A stretch of DNA of 36,047 nt from Bacillota bacterium (GTDB lineage Bacteria; Bacillota; Limnochordia; Darwinibacteriales; Darwinibacteriaceae). The notes beneath the pieces are model-generated. The model ran no database searches. It had not been told where the DNA came from and was given only the letters and a program-made list of their open reading frames with translations. The translations under genes and the position numbers were made by a program. The first letter of the stretch is position 1. The number at the start of each line of letters is the position of its first letter. Where the stretch lies: contig DUQE01000177.1 of the NCBI GenBank assembly GCA_012837925.1, positions 1-36,047 of the forward strand, read 5' to 3'. This document shows positions 25,172 through 34,292 of the stretch, one piece after another.

Positions 25172-25678
25172 TTAGAGTACAGCCTGTAAGGCTTTCAAGG
25201 CGGTGTCGTAATTGGGGTGTTCGGTCATTTCTTCTAGGTATTCAATGTAGGTGATTTTGTTCTCTCGATCCAATACGAAGACGGCTCGAGCCAGGAGACG
25301 TAGTTCCTCAATGAGAACGCCATAGGCTTCCCCAAAGGAGACATCACGGTGGTCTGACAGAGTGATAGCCGTATCCAAGCCTGCGTTGCCGCACCATCTT
25401 TTCTGGGCAAAGGGTAAGTCAACGCTCACCGTTAACACGACTGCACCGCTCATTTCAGCAACGTCTTCATTAAAATGCCGAGTCTGCAGATCGCACACTC
25501 CTGTGTCCAGGGACGGAACAACGCTGATGAGCTTGACTACCTCTCCGTAGTCGGCGAGGGTTTTCATCCCAAGGGCATTGTCTAGTAATTTAAACTCCGG
25601 TGCCTGATCACCAACAGATAGTTTCTTACCGCGAGCGGTCAAAGGATTTCCGTGCATGTATACAGTTCTGGTGTTCAT
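25172..25678 (-). CDS. tpx: Thiol peroxidase (Tpx, atypical 2-Cys peroxiredoxin)
   Basis: [21 protein letters not shown]...[20 protein letters not shown] at 25678 with SD GGAGG. Confidence 0.93.
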   Translation of the reverse strand: MNTRTVYMHGNPLTARGKKLSVGDQAPEFKLLDNALGMKTLADYGEVVKLISVVPSLDTGVCDLQTRHFNEDVAEMSGAVVLTVSVDLPFAQKRWCGNAGLDTAITLSDHRDVSFGEAYGVLIEELRLLARAVFVLDRENKITYIEYLEEMTEHPNYDTALKALQAVL

Positions 25679-25858
25679 AACGAGAATACCTCCTTCCTGA
25701 TATAAACTATGTTCCTCTCTAATATTAATTCTCCTTCTCAATGAAAGGAAAAAAGTAGAAATATCCGTCTCAAGTCGGAGAAGGCATCCTATTCTAGGCT
25801 CTGTAATGGTCGTACGTGCGATGATAGAATGAGTGCAAGATGGAAAGGAGTGGGACAT

Positions 25859-26623
25859 ATGGGCTTCTTTGGAAAGATCAGCACACGTGAGGAGTTTACT
25901 GTCAAGGCAGAGATTCAGGCCATTGACATTCAGGGGTTTAACGGATCTGTGACATGGGTTCCAGTCGACGCAGATGGTCCCCGCATTGTGGCTGAAAAAG
26001 AAGTGCGTGGTGTGACAGGTCGTGGGCTTGATGAGGTCATGGCTGATCTAAAGATCGAGGATTTCAGTACGCCAGAAAAGTTGGTGCTCCGTGCGACGGC
26101 GCCGGAGACGTTCTCGAAGATGGTAGGGTCACAGGTGACCTTCACGATTTATGCGTCACCGCAGCAGATCAAGTCATTCCAAGCTCGGACCTCCAATGGA
26201 GCGATCTCGGTAGAGGTGGACTTCGAGGGAAGACTCGAGCTGCAGACATCCAATGGACGCATAGAGATCCAGTCCGCGAGCGGGACGATCCATGCTTCGA
26301 CATCCAATGGACGAATTGAGTTTGGTAAATTGGCCCTCTCAAGTTCGAGTTCCATACGTACTCTTAACGGGCGGATTGCGGGTCAGGCGGTGTTTCCAGA
26401 GGAGGGCGAGTTTCGTTTTGAGACACACAACGGTTCCATCGAACTGAGAATACCCCATGAGACCAGCGGTTCCTTTGACGCCAGGACAAACAATGGAACG
26501 GTGGAGTATCGAGTGGGAGAGGACCAGCGCCTCGACCGCCGACAAGTTTTGGTGCAGCGCGACGCCGGCCCCACGGTTTGGGTGTCTACTTCGAATGGTC
26601 GTATCTCGATACTGGGCTATTAA
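25859..26623 (+). CDS. DUF4097-type beta-strand repeat protein
   Basis: Repeated TSNGxIxxxxxxG units ([64 protein letters not shown]). Confidence 0.8.
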   Translation: MGFFGKISTREEFTVKAEIQAIDIQGFNGSVTWVPVDADGPRIVAEKEVRGVTGRGLDEVMADLKIEDFSTPEKLVLRATAPETFSKMVGSQVTFTIYASPQQIKSFQARTSNGAISVEVDFEGRLELQTSNGRIEIQSASGTIHASTSNGRIEFGKLALSSSSSIRTLNGRIAGQAVFPEEGEFRFETHNGSIELRIPHETSGSFDARTNNGTVEYRVGEDQRLDRRQVLVQRDAGPTVWVSTSNGRISILGY

Positions 26624-26631
26624 CCCCCATA

Positions 26632-27354
26632 CTATTTGGTGAAATCGGCATATTGCTCGTCGACTTGCGCTTTGAGTACGGGATCCTGCCTGAGGGCGGG
26701 GTTCGCCAGGAGGCCTTCTAATATTTGGATGGCCTCTTCTTTACGTCCATTGTACTCTAGGGCCACCGCCAATTGGAGCTGGTACTCTAGATTGGCGCTG
26801 TCAAGCTCAACGGCTTTTTCAGCGTGTTGCAGAGACAGCTTTTTGTTGCCAATACTCAAGGGAAACCCTGGGGCCTGGTGATAGAGTTGACTTAGCACCC
26901 AGTGAGCGTCCGCGTAATGTGGGTCCAGCTCGATGGTTTGTTCGAGGTCTTCTTTCATCGGTTTCACCATGAACAGACTACTTAAAATGCCCCTGGTTTG
27001 TCCAAGGCGTCCCATCAGAGAAGCGTGCCAAAAATAAGGATGGGGCGAGGAAGGGAGTGCTTCAATCGCCGCCTCGGCATGCGACTTTCCTGTTTCAAGC
27101 AACTCTTCCTTACCATCCTCAGTGTAATCGGCTAAGTACAAATAGGCTTTGGCGGTGAGCCACAATGCTTCACCGTCTTGGGGTTCTTTAGCGAGGTGTG
27201 CCTCTAAACGCTGGATGGCCTGCTCAATCTTGGCCACCTCTTTACTGTGAATGAGTTCCTCAATGCCTCGATAATCGATGGCCCAGGCCTGTAAAGACAA
27301 ACCTAGGAGCATGATCAAAACCAAGACTACGCAACATGTTGTTCGTTTGAACAA
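26632..27354 (-). CDS. Exported TPR protein
   Basis: Signal peptide ending AWA; repeated helical A..A..LDP.YADAHWVLSQLYH / A.ELDSANLEYQLQLAVALEYNGR units. Confidence 0.75.
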   Translation of the reverse strand: MFKRTTCCVVLVLIMLLGLSLQAWAIDYRGIEELIHSKEVAKIEQAIQRLEAHLAKEPQDGEALWLTAKAYLYLADYTEDGKEELLETGKSHAEAAIEALPSSPHPYFWHASLMGRLGQTRGILSSLFMVKPMKEDLEQTIELDPHYADAHWVLSQLYHQAPGFPLSIGNKKLSLQHAEKAVELDSANLEYQLQLAVALEYNGRKEEAIQILEGLLANPALRQDPVLKAQVDEQYADFTK

Positions 27355-27446
27355 GAGACTCTCTCCCTTCGGTGGATTGTAGTACTAAGTTCATCCATGA
27401 AAAGGCATTTCCTTCAGACAAGAGACAGATTTTGGTACTAGTCCTT

Positions 27447-27478
27447 AACCCGAGTCCTTAAAAAAGTGCTCGGGTTTT
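27447..27478 (+). terminator. Terminator-like hairpin in divergent intergenic region
   Basis: AACCCGAG-tccttaaaaaagtg-CTCGGGTTTT. Confidence 0.65.
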
Positions 27479-27671
27479 ACGTTTATCGTCACATTCAAAC
27501 CGTTTTAGATGGTCATAAGCGTCAACCAGGCTGGATCAAAACAGCCAAAAACGTAATGCTTGGAGAAGTACTGTCGTGATCCTTGCCGAACGTGCAAGAT
27601 GAATATGTTCAACATAAAAGCGCCATTTAGGACAGAAAGGGCAGCGATGTTCATAAATGTAAAAAATCATT

Positions 27672-27689
27672 TTGTTAATTTATTGTCAA
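27672..27689 (+). promoter_or_regulatory. Rex-operator-like palindrome, site 1
   Basis: TTGTTAA-TTTA-TTGTCAA versus TTGTTAA-N4-TTAACAA: 12/14 specified positions. Confidence 0.5.
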
Positions 27690-27713
27690 AATCAACAAAC
27701 TTCTGTTGGAATA

Positions 27714-27722
27714 TGGTAGAAT
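27714..27722 (+). promoter_or_regulatory. Extended -10 promoter element of the hyd operon
   Basis: TGGTAGAAT (TGn + TAGAAT) between the two Rex-like sites. Confidence 0.5.
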
Positions 27723-27727
27723 GTGGA

Positions 27728-27745
27728 TTGACAAGATATTCACAA
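27728..27745 (+). promoter_or_regulatory. Rex-operator-like palindrome, site 2
   Basis: TTGACAA-GATA-TTCACAA versus TTGTGAA-N4-TTCACAA: 12/14 specified positions. Confidence 0.5.
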
Positions 27746-27768
27746 ATGAATCGAAGGGTGTGACTCCA

Positions 27769-28287
27769 ATGGACAGGACTGTTTTAGACGTTGAAACCAC
27801 GGAAACAGACTTTGATCCGGGCTTCCTCGAAGGTGTTCTGGCTGAAACGGGTACGAGTACAGCAGCACTTATTCCTATTTTGCAGGCGATACAAGGAAAG
27901 TATCGTCATCTTTCGCAAGAAGCGATTCATCATGTGGCCTCGGCGCTCCGGCTATCTACCGCTACGGTTTATGGAGTCGCCACTTTCTATGCCCAGTTTT
28001 CGCTAGAACCTAAGGGTAAGTATGTCATTAAGGTCTGCGACGGCACAGCATGCCATGTTCGTGGATCCATTCCTGTGTATGATGCCCTGCGCAAGCGCGT
28101 AAACCTCCAAGACGGCAGGTCCACAACAGACAATCGGATGTACACGGTGGAAACAGTGGCCTGCCTTGGCGCTTGCGTTTTAGCTCCTGTAATCACCATT
28201 AATGATCAGGTGTATGGGCATGTCACGCCCGATGCAGTCAACATCATAATTGATACGTTGGAACAGGAGGGAGCCCAGCATGATTAA
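27769..28287 (+). CDS. hydC: NuoE-like subunit of multimeric [FeFe]-hydrogenase (HydC/HndA type)
   Basis: CDGTACHVRGS...VETVACLGACVLAPVITIND 2Fe-2S thioredoxin-like motifs; upstream of NuoF-like and HydA genes. Confidence 0.92.
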   Translation: MDRTVLDVETTETDFDPGFLEGVLAETGTSTAALIPILQAIQGKYRHLSQEAIHHVASALRLSTATVYGVATFYAQFSLEPKGKYVIKVCDGTACHVRGSIPVYDALRKRVNLQDGRSTTDNRMYTVETVACLGACVLAPVITINDQVYGHVTPDAVNIIIDTLEQEGAQHD

Positions 28288-30169
28288 ATCGCGCCAAGAT
28301 ATTCTGGAGATTCAAAAGAGCTATGGCCAGGCACTTGAAAAAGCTAAGGCCCGCTTAGTGGTGTGCGCTGGTCCGGGCTGTGTTGCCAGTGGTTCTCTTC
28401 TCGTATATGAGGCCCTTGTCCAGGAGCTGAAAGATAGGAATTTATACACTACGGTAGACTGTCTTTTGGAGGCCGAAGACGAACACGATGGTATGCTGGC
28501 CGTAAGTAGCGGATGCCAGGGATTTTGTCAACTCGGACCGCTCGTGCGTATTGAGCCAGAGGGAATCTTGTACACAAAGGTTAAGGCCGACGGAGATGAC
28601 ATTGCAGAGATCGTGGATGCAGTGGAGGTCCGCGCCGTGGTCACCCACCTTTGTTACCATGAACCCCACACCCAGAAGATCGTATCCAAAGAAGAAGAGA
28701 TACCCTTCTACAAGCACCAGACCCGTGTCGCCTTGGCGAATTGTGGCCATGTTGATCCCCAAGACATTCGCTCATACATCCATCGAGGCGGTTATCAAGG
28801 ATTGGCGAATGCCCTCGAACTCACTCCTGCTGAGGTGGTTGAGCGAGTGCTAGAAGCGAATCTGAGAGGTCGCGGCGGGGGAGGATTTCCTGCCGGACGC
28901 AAATGGGCTATTGCGGCAGCCCAAGAGTCTGACCAGAAGTACATGATCTGTAACGGCGACGAGGGCGACCCAGGTGCATTTATGGACCGCAGTATCATGG
29001 AAGGTGATCCCCATAGTGTCATAGAGGGTATGTTGATCGCTGGTTACGCCATTGGGGCCAGCGAAGGTTACATCTACGTCCGTGCCGAGTATCCTCTGGC
29101 TGTCCAGAGACTACGGCAAACGATAAAGGAAGCCACAGATCATGGTCTGTTGGGAGCAAACATTTTGGGATCGGGCTTTTCCTTTACGATTCGTGTCAAA
29201 GAAGGGGCCGGTGCTTTTGTGTGCGGTGAGGAGAGTGCCCTCATTGCTTCTATCGAGGGAGACCGGGGTATGTCTAGACCCAAGCCGCCATTTCCTGCCC
29301 AGTCGGGTCTGTGGGGCAAACCCACGGTGATCAATAACGTTGAAACCTTGGCCAATGTGCCTCAGATTCTCACCAAAGGTGTGAAGTGGTTTCGTTCCAT
29401 TGGAACCCCTGAGAGTCCTGGCACAAAGACCTTTGCCTTAACCGGTGAAGTCGAGAACACAGGATTGATTGAAGTACCCATGGGACAGACCCTCGAAGAT
29501 ATTGTCTTTACCATCGGCGGCGGCATCAGGGATGGCCGCAAGCTCAAAGGTGTGCAGATTGGTGGACCTTCGGGCGGGTGCTTGACGGAATCTCATAGGG
29601 ACATTTCTGTGGACTTTGACTCCCTCAAAAAAGTGGGAGCCATGATGGGTTCCGGCGGACTGGTCGTTATGGATGAAAATACCTGCGTCGTTGAGGTTGC
29701 TCGCTTTTTCATGAACTTCATTCAAAATGAGTCCTGCGGAAAATGTACGTTCTGCCGTGAAGGGACACTGCAAATGCTCCAAATCTTGCAGCGCATCGTC
29801 GACGGACATGGAACGCTTGAAGATTTGGATCTCTTGGTTGAAGTAGGTGAAGCTGTGCAACTTGGCTCTTTATGCGGTCTAGGCAAGTCAGCTCCTAACC
29901 CGGTGTTGTCAACGCTGGCCAACTTCCGCGATGAGTATATATCCCATGTTGTAGATAAGCGTTGTCCTTCCGGTGTCTGCCATAATCTGCGCAGGCTCGT
30001 GATCAGTGAAGAGAAGTGCAGGAGTTGCTGGCTCTGTGTTAAGGTCTGCCCTGTCAACGCGATTTCGGGTTCCCGCAAAGAACCTTACAAGATTAATCAA
30101 GAAAAGTGCATTAAGTGCGATGCGTGCCTGTCCGTCTGTAAGTTTGGGGCTATTGAGGAGGTGTACTAA
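28280..30169 (+). CDS. hydB: NuoF-like FMN/NAD(P)H-binding subunit of multimeric [FeFe]-hydrogenase (HydB/HndC type)
   Basis: N-terminal 2Fe-2S domain; LRGRGGGGFPAGRKW; NGDEGDPGAFMDRSIMEGDPH; ESCGKCTFCREG; C-terminal two [4Fe-4S] motifs CRSCWLCVKVCP and CIKCDACLSVCK. Confidence 0.95.
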   Translation: MIKSRQDILEIQKSYGQALEKAKARLVVCAGPGCVASGSLLVYEALVQELKDRNLYTTVDCLLEAEDEHDGMLAVSSGCQGFCQLGPLVRIEPEGILYTKVKADGDDIAEIVDAVEVRAVVTHLCYHEPHTQKIVSKEEEIPFYKHQTRVALANCGHVDPQDIRSYIHRGGYQGLANALELTPAEVVERVLEANLRGRGGGGFPAGRKWAIAAAQESDQKYMICNGDEGDPGAFMDRSIMEGDPHSVIEGMLIAGYAIGASEGYIYVRAEYPLAVQRLRQTIKEATDHGLLGANILGSGFSFTIRVKEGAGAFVCGEESALIASIEGDRGMSRPKPPFPAQSGLWGKPTVINNVETLANVPQILTKGVKWFRSIGTPESPGTKTFALTGEVENTGLIEVPMGQTLEDIVFTIGGGIRDGRKLKGVQIGGPSGGCLTESHRDISVDFDSLKKVGAMMGSGGLVVMDENTCVVEVARFFMNFIQNESCGKCTFCREGTLQMLQILQRIVDGHGTLEDLDLLVEVGEAVQLGSLCGLGKSAPNPVLSTLANFRDEYISHVVDKRCPSGVCHNLRRLVISEEKCRSCWLCVKVCPVNAISGSRKEPYKINQEKCIKCDACLSVCKFGAIEEVY

Positions 30170-31920
30170 TGGGTTGGTTGCTAGTAAACGGAATGAGTGT
30201 AGCGTTGAACGGTGAGAAGAGTTTGCTTGAGGTAGTGCGAAACGCCGGCGTTGACCTACCGACCCTATGTTATCACCCGGAGCTGTCACTGCACGGAGCT
30301 TGTCGCCTCTGCATGGTGGAAGTTGAAGGACGGGGCGTGGTGGCTGCTTGTCACACACCTCCTGAATCGGGTATGGTGGTCAACACCAACAGTGCTGTCT
30401 TGCGTCGTTTGAGAAAGATAGCCCTGGAACTCCTTTTGAGTCGCCATGATCGCGAGTGCACCAGCTGTTTGCGGAGCGGTCATTGTTCGTTGCAGGATCT
30501 TTCTAATCGGTTTGGTGTATCTGACCTACGGTTCAAACAAGAACGTTCAGAGCATTTACCCATCGATCGCAGTTCCATTCTCGTTCGGGATCCCAATAAG
30601 TGTATTCTCTGCGGAGAATGCGTGCGGATGTGCGGAGAGATACAGGGCATCGGTGTCTATGGATTTGCCCATCGCGGCGCGAAAATGCAAGTGACAACTG
30701 CCTTCCAGCAAGACTTGGCCAATACCGACTGCGTGCATTGTGGACAGTGTGCCGCCATTTGTCCTACAGGAGCATTGACCATAAAACCGCAAGTAGACCA
30801 GGCTTGGAGGGCCCTCAACGATCCGACCAAGACGGTCGTGTTTCAGGTAGCGCCAGCCGTACGTGTGTCTCTCGGCGAGGAGTTCGGGATGACACCCGGG
30901 GAGAGTACTATGGGTCAGCTCATTTCGGCCCTGCGTACCCTTGGTGCCGATAAGGTGTTTGATACCGCCTTTGCAGCGGATCTTACCGTTTTAGAAGAGA
31001 CAGAAGAGTTCTTGGAAAGAGTGAGTTCTGGGGAAAGGCTTCCGCAATTCACTTCGTGTTGCCCTGCCTGGGTAAAGTATGCGGAGCAGTTCTACCCTGA
31101 GTTTCTACCGCATCTGTCCAGCTGCCGATCGCCCCAGCAGATGATGGGCTCGCTCATTAAGAAGTTCTATGCAAAGCGGTTGGAGAAGGGGCCCGAAGAT
31201 ATATACATGATCAGCGTTATGCCCTGTACCGCCAAGAAGTTTGAAGCGTCGCGGGAAGAATTCACGACAGATGGCGTTCCTGATGTCGATCTGGTTCTAA
31301 CAACACAAGAACTAGCGCGTATGATCAAAGAAGCCGGCATAGACTACGTTAATCTACCAGAAACACCACCGGATCGCCCCTTTGGTTTTGTCACCGGTGC
31401 AGGTGTGATCTTTGGTGTCACTGGTGGAGTTTCGGAAGCCGTTTTGCGTCTAGGGTATGAACGCATCACGCAAAGCGAGTTAGAGGATGTAGTCTTTGAA
31501 GACGTAAGGGGCTATAGCGGCATGCGCAAATGGGAAGTGGACCTGGGAGGGCAAAGCCTCACTTTGGGTGTGGTTCACGGTTTGGCGAATGCCAAGGCCG
31601 TGTTGGATGATCTCAAGGCAGGTAAAGTTCACTTCGATTTGATCGAAGTCATGGCTTGTCCGGGAGGATGCATCGGCGGAGCAGGCCAGCCCATATCAAA
31701 TGTCAGTCGTAAGGTAAGACAAGAACGTGGAGCAGGGTTGTACCACGATGATGTGGTAACGGCTGTCCACAAGTCACAGCAGAATCCAGATGTCCTGGAG
31801 ATCTACGAAGAGTGGCTGACCGCACCTGGAAGCCATACAGCCCATGAAGCTCTGCACACCACGTACCGGGAGAGGGGTTCTTTATGGAACGGACGCGCTG
31901 GGGTGGGTTCAAAGGCTTAG
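30169..31920 (+). CDS. hydA: [FeFe]-hydrogenase catalytic subunit (HydA)
   Basis: H-cluster motifs FTSCCPAWVKY, VMPCTAKKFEA, MACPGGCIGGAGQP; N-terminal 2Fe-2S, HX3CX2CX5C-type, and two [4Fe-4S] motifs; TAATG overlap with hydB. Confidence 0.97.
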   Translation: MGWLLVNGMSVALNGEKSLLEVVRNAGVDLPTLCYHPELSLHGACRLCMVEVEGRGVVAACHTPPESGMVVNTNSAVLRRLRKIALELLLSRHDRECTSCLRSGHCSLQDLSNRFGVSDLRFKQERSEHLPIDRSSILVRDPNKCILCGECVRMCGEIQGIGVYGFAHRGAKMQVTTAFQQDLANTDCVHCGQCAAICPTGALTIKPQVDQAWRALNDPTKTVVFQVAPAVRVSLGEEFGMTPGESTMGQLISALRTLGADKVFDTAFAADLTVLEETEEFLERVSSGERLPQFTSCCPAWVKYAEQFYPEFLPHLSSCRSPQQMMGSLIKKFYAKRLEKGPEDIYMISVMPCTAKKFEASREEFTTDGVPDVDLVLTTQELARMIKEAGIDYVNLPETPPDRPFGFVTGAGVIFGVTGGVSEAVLRLGYERITQSELEDVVFEDVRGYSGMRKWEVDLGGQSLTLGVVHGLANAKAVLDDLKAGKVHFDLIEVMACPGGCIGGAGQPISNVSRKVRQERGAGLYHDDVVTAVHKSQQNPDVLEIYEEWLTAPGSHTAHEALHTTYRERGSLWNGRAGVGSKA

Positions 31921-32714
31921 TCTTTCCCTTAGGACTCTTAACAGCATGGTTCATCTTTGGATACACGGGAAAACTCAATCAACAGATCCTGCCATCTCCT
32001 GGCGAAGTCTTGAGCGCCTTCCGCTACCTTTGCCGGGACGGCTTATTGTGGTCGCATTTGGGCAGTAGCCTCGTCCGAGTCTTTGGAGGTTTTGCCCTCG
32101 CTGCACTTGTAGGGGTGCCACTGGGCCTTATCATGGGATGCGTACCCCAAAGCCAGACTTGGTTTGGACCAACGCTCCATTTCTTGCGGCAAGTACCGCC
32201 CACAGCACTGATTCCCCTCTTCTTGCTGTGGTTCGGGATCGGTGAAGCCCCTAAACTTGCGGTGATCTTCTACGCCGCGCTCTTTCCCATCGTTGTCAAT
32301 GCAGCACGTGGCGTGCAGGAAATTCCCGGTATGTATTGGGAAGTAAGTAGAGCCCTGTGCCTCTCTCCCTGGAAGACATTAAAGTATCTTGTCATTCCTG
32401 GAAGCTGGGGATTTGTCTTTACGGGCCTTCGACTCGGGATGGGCATGAGTTGGAGGGCGATTGTTGCAGCCGAGATGCTGGCTTCTGCGAGCGGCGTTGG
32501 TTACTTAGTGATGACAGCTCGGTCACTAGCGAGGGTCGATGAAATGTTCGTCGGCATTTTAGTGATTGGGTTCATGGGAATCCTTATTGATGCAGCAGTC
32601 ATCACCATACAGAACCACTTCGTTCCGTCGTGGCGTTCTGTACAAGGTACAAGAAGGAGTGAGAAGGGTGGAACAACCGCTCCTAGAACTGCGCCAAGTC
32701 TCCAAGAACTATAA
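31884..32714 (+). CDS. ABC transporter permease (SsuC/TauC/NrtB family)
   Basis: Multi-TM; LIMGCVPQSQTWFGPTLHFLRQVPPTALIPLFLLWFGIGEAPKLAVIFYAALFPI; ATG overlaps the hydA 3' end by 37 nt. Confidence 0.92.
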   Translation: MERTRWGGFKGLVFPLGLLTAWFIFGYTGKLNQQILPSPGEVLSAFRYLCRDGLLWSHLGSSLVRVFGGFALAALVGVPLGLIMGCVPQSQTWFGPTLHFLRQVPPTALIPLFLLWFGIGEAPKLAVIFYAALFPIVVNAARGVQEIPGMYWEVSRALCLSPWKTLKYLVIPGSWGFVFTGLRLGMGMSWRAIVAAEMLASASGVGYLVMTARSLARVDEMFVGILVIGFMGILIDAAVITIQNHFVPSWRSVQGTRRSEKGGTTAPRTAPSLQEL

Positions 32715-33369
32715 GTTGGAGGACTCAAAGCAGGAACTAGAGGTTCTAACTAATATCAACTTCATGGTTCAACGAGGAGAGTTTGTGAGTATTGTGGGTC
32801 CAAGCGGCTGTGGAAAGTCGACCCTTCTCTCGATTATAGTGGGTCTTATCGCACCAAACGACGGAGAGTGTCTGTACAAAGGCGAAGTAGTGAAAAAACC
32901 AAGTCTAGAGCGGGGACTCGTCTTTCAGGAACCGCGTTTGCTCCCTTGGCTCACCGTAAAGGATAACATTGGGTTGGCGGGGGAGTATGACGAGGGATTG
33001 CTGAAGAAGATGGACTTAGAGGACTTTAGTCATGCCTTTCCCCATGAACTGTCGGGGGGAATGGCGAGCCGAGTGGCCTTAGCCAGAGCGTTGGCTCCAA
33101 GACCTGATCTGCTCCTACTGGATGAACCCCTCGCAACGCTGGATCAGAACCTGCGCTCCAAGCTTCAGGGAGAACTGCAACGGATCTGGAAGGACGAGGG
33201 AGTCACCTGTATCTTAGTGACCCATGACCTGAACGAAGCACTAGCCCTAGGCACGAGGCTGATCGTCCTGGGCAAACGACCAGGGACTATCCTTCACGAT
33301 ACATCACTTCAGGACAGCATGGAGAAAGAAGCGATGAAGGAACAAGTTCTAACCTGGATGGAGGGATAG
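32668..33369 (+). CDS. ABC transporter ATP-binding protein (SsuB/TauB family)
   Basis: GPSGCGKST Walker A, LSGGMASRVALARAL signature, LLLLDEPLATLD Walker B; GTG start with SD AAGGAG. Confidence 0.93.
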   Translation: MEQPLLELRQVSKNYKLEDSKQELEVLTNINFMVQRGEFVSIVGPSGCGKSTLLSIIVGLIAPNDGECLYKGEVVKKPSLERGLVFQEPRLLPWLTVKDNIGLAGEYDEGLLKKMDLEDFSHAFPHELSGGMASRVALARALAPRPDLLLLDEPLATLDQNLRSKLQGELQRIWKDEGVTCILVTHDLNEALALGTRLIVLGKRPGTILHDTSLQDSMEKEAMKEQVLTWMEG

Positions 33370-33371
33370 AG

Positions 33372-34292
33372 TTGAAGGTTTTGTGGAAACTAGCAGTGTT
33401 CTTTTCTTTGATCCTAATGGCGAGTCCCGGTTTCTTTGCTTTGGCCGAGGCCCAAGGGCAGAGACTCGATGTGGCTTACAACGCCCTACCTTTCAATCTT
33501 CCGTCCTTGGTCGAACAACAAGAGCAGATCCTCGCCGCAGAAGGTTACGACGTACGCTACCACTCCTTTGGCGCTGGTCATGCCATGACAGAGGCGATGG
33601 CTGCAGGCAGCCTCGATATTGCCCCCGTTATGGGTGCTACGTCAACTATTGTCTCCAGGGCCGGAGGCCGAGACATAAAGATTATCGGTTCTTACAGTCA
33701 GGCGCCATCCGCCTTTGCTTTGGCGGTACGTCCCGGCACTCTTTCCCTTGCCGGCCTTCGTGGTAAAAAGATCGCAGCGCCCATCGGGACAGAAGTACAT
33801 GTACTCTTAAGCAAGATTTTGGCCGAGCAGGGCCTTACGATGCGTGATATTGTCCTGGTCAACCTACTTGTACCCGATGGGATAGCCGCCTTACAGAGTG
33901 GTCAGGTTGATGCGACCATGGTTGTGGAGCCCGCTTTGTCGCGCCTTGCGCAAAGCGGAGTCATTGAAATCCTGCGCGATGGCGAAGGATTAATCAGCGG
34001 CCTTACACTCTCGGTAACAACGGCGGATCGTCTCTTAAGTCCGGAGGTTGAAGCCTTTAGACGAAGCCACGCCAAGAGTGTTGACTATATAAGGGAGAAT
34101 TCGGAAAAGGTTCTGCACATGGCCGCCGAAGAACTCAACTTGCCCCTTGAGGTTGTAGAGCGTGTAGCCGAGAAGTATACGTTCAGCTCTGAACTCACCG
34201 AACACCATCTCCGCGAGCTCGAGGATACGATAGAGTTCTTGTTTCAAGAAGGGATCATCAGAGAGCGCATCTCGGTGCAGGATTTACTCTAA
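33372..34292 (+). CDS. ABC transporter substrate-binding protein (NMT1/SsuA-like)
   Basis: Signal peptide ...FFALAEAQGQ without lipobox Cys; SFGAGHAMTEAMAAGSLDIAPVMGATSTI; LRGKKIAAPIGTEVHVLLSKIL; ALQSGQVDATMVVEPALSRL. Confidence 0.9.
   Translation: MKVLWKLAVFFSLILMASPGFFALAEAQGQRLDVAYNALPFNLPSLVEQQEQILAAEGYDVRYHSFGAGHAMTEAMAAGSLDIAPVMGATSTIVSRAGGRDIKIIGSYSQAPSAFALAVRPGTLSLAGLRGKKIAAPIGTEVHVLLSKILAEQGLTMRDIVLVNLLVPDGIAALQSGQVDATMVVEPALSRLAQSGVIEILRDGEGLISGLTLSVTTADRLLSPEVEAFRRSHAKSVDYIRENSEKVLHMAAEELNLPLEVVERVAEKYTFSSELTEHHLRELEDTIEFLFQEGIIRERISVQDLL

Noticed and set aside
25700-25760. PerR-box-like sequence (GAATTAATATTAGAG, minus strand) upstream of tpx
   Set aside because: Only about 8/14 consensus positions match; A/T-rich background makes this unconvincing.
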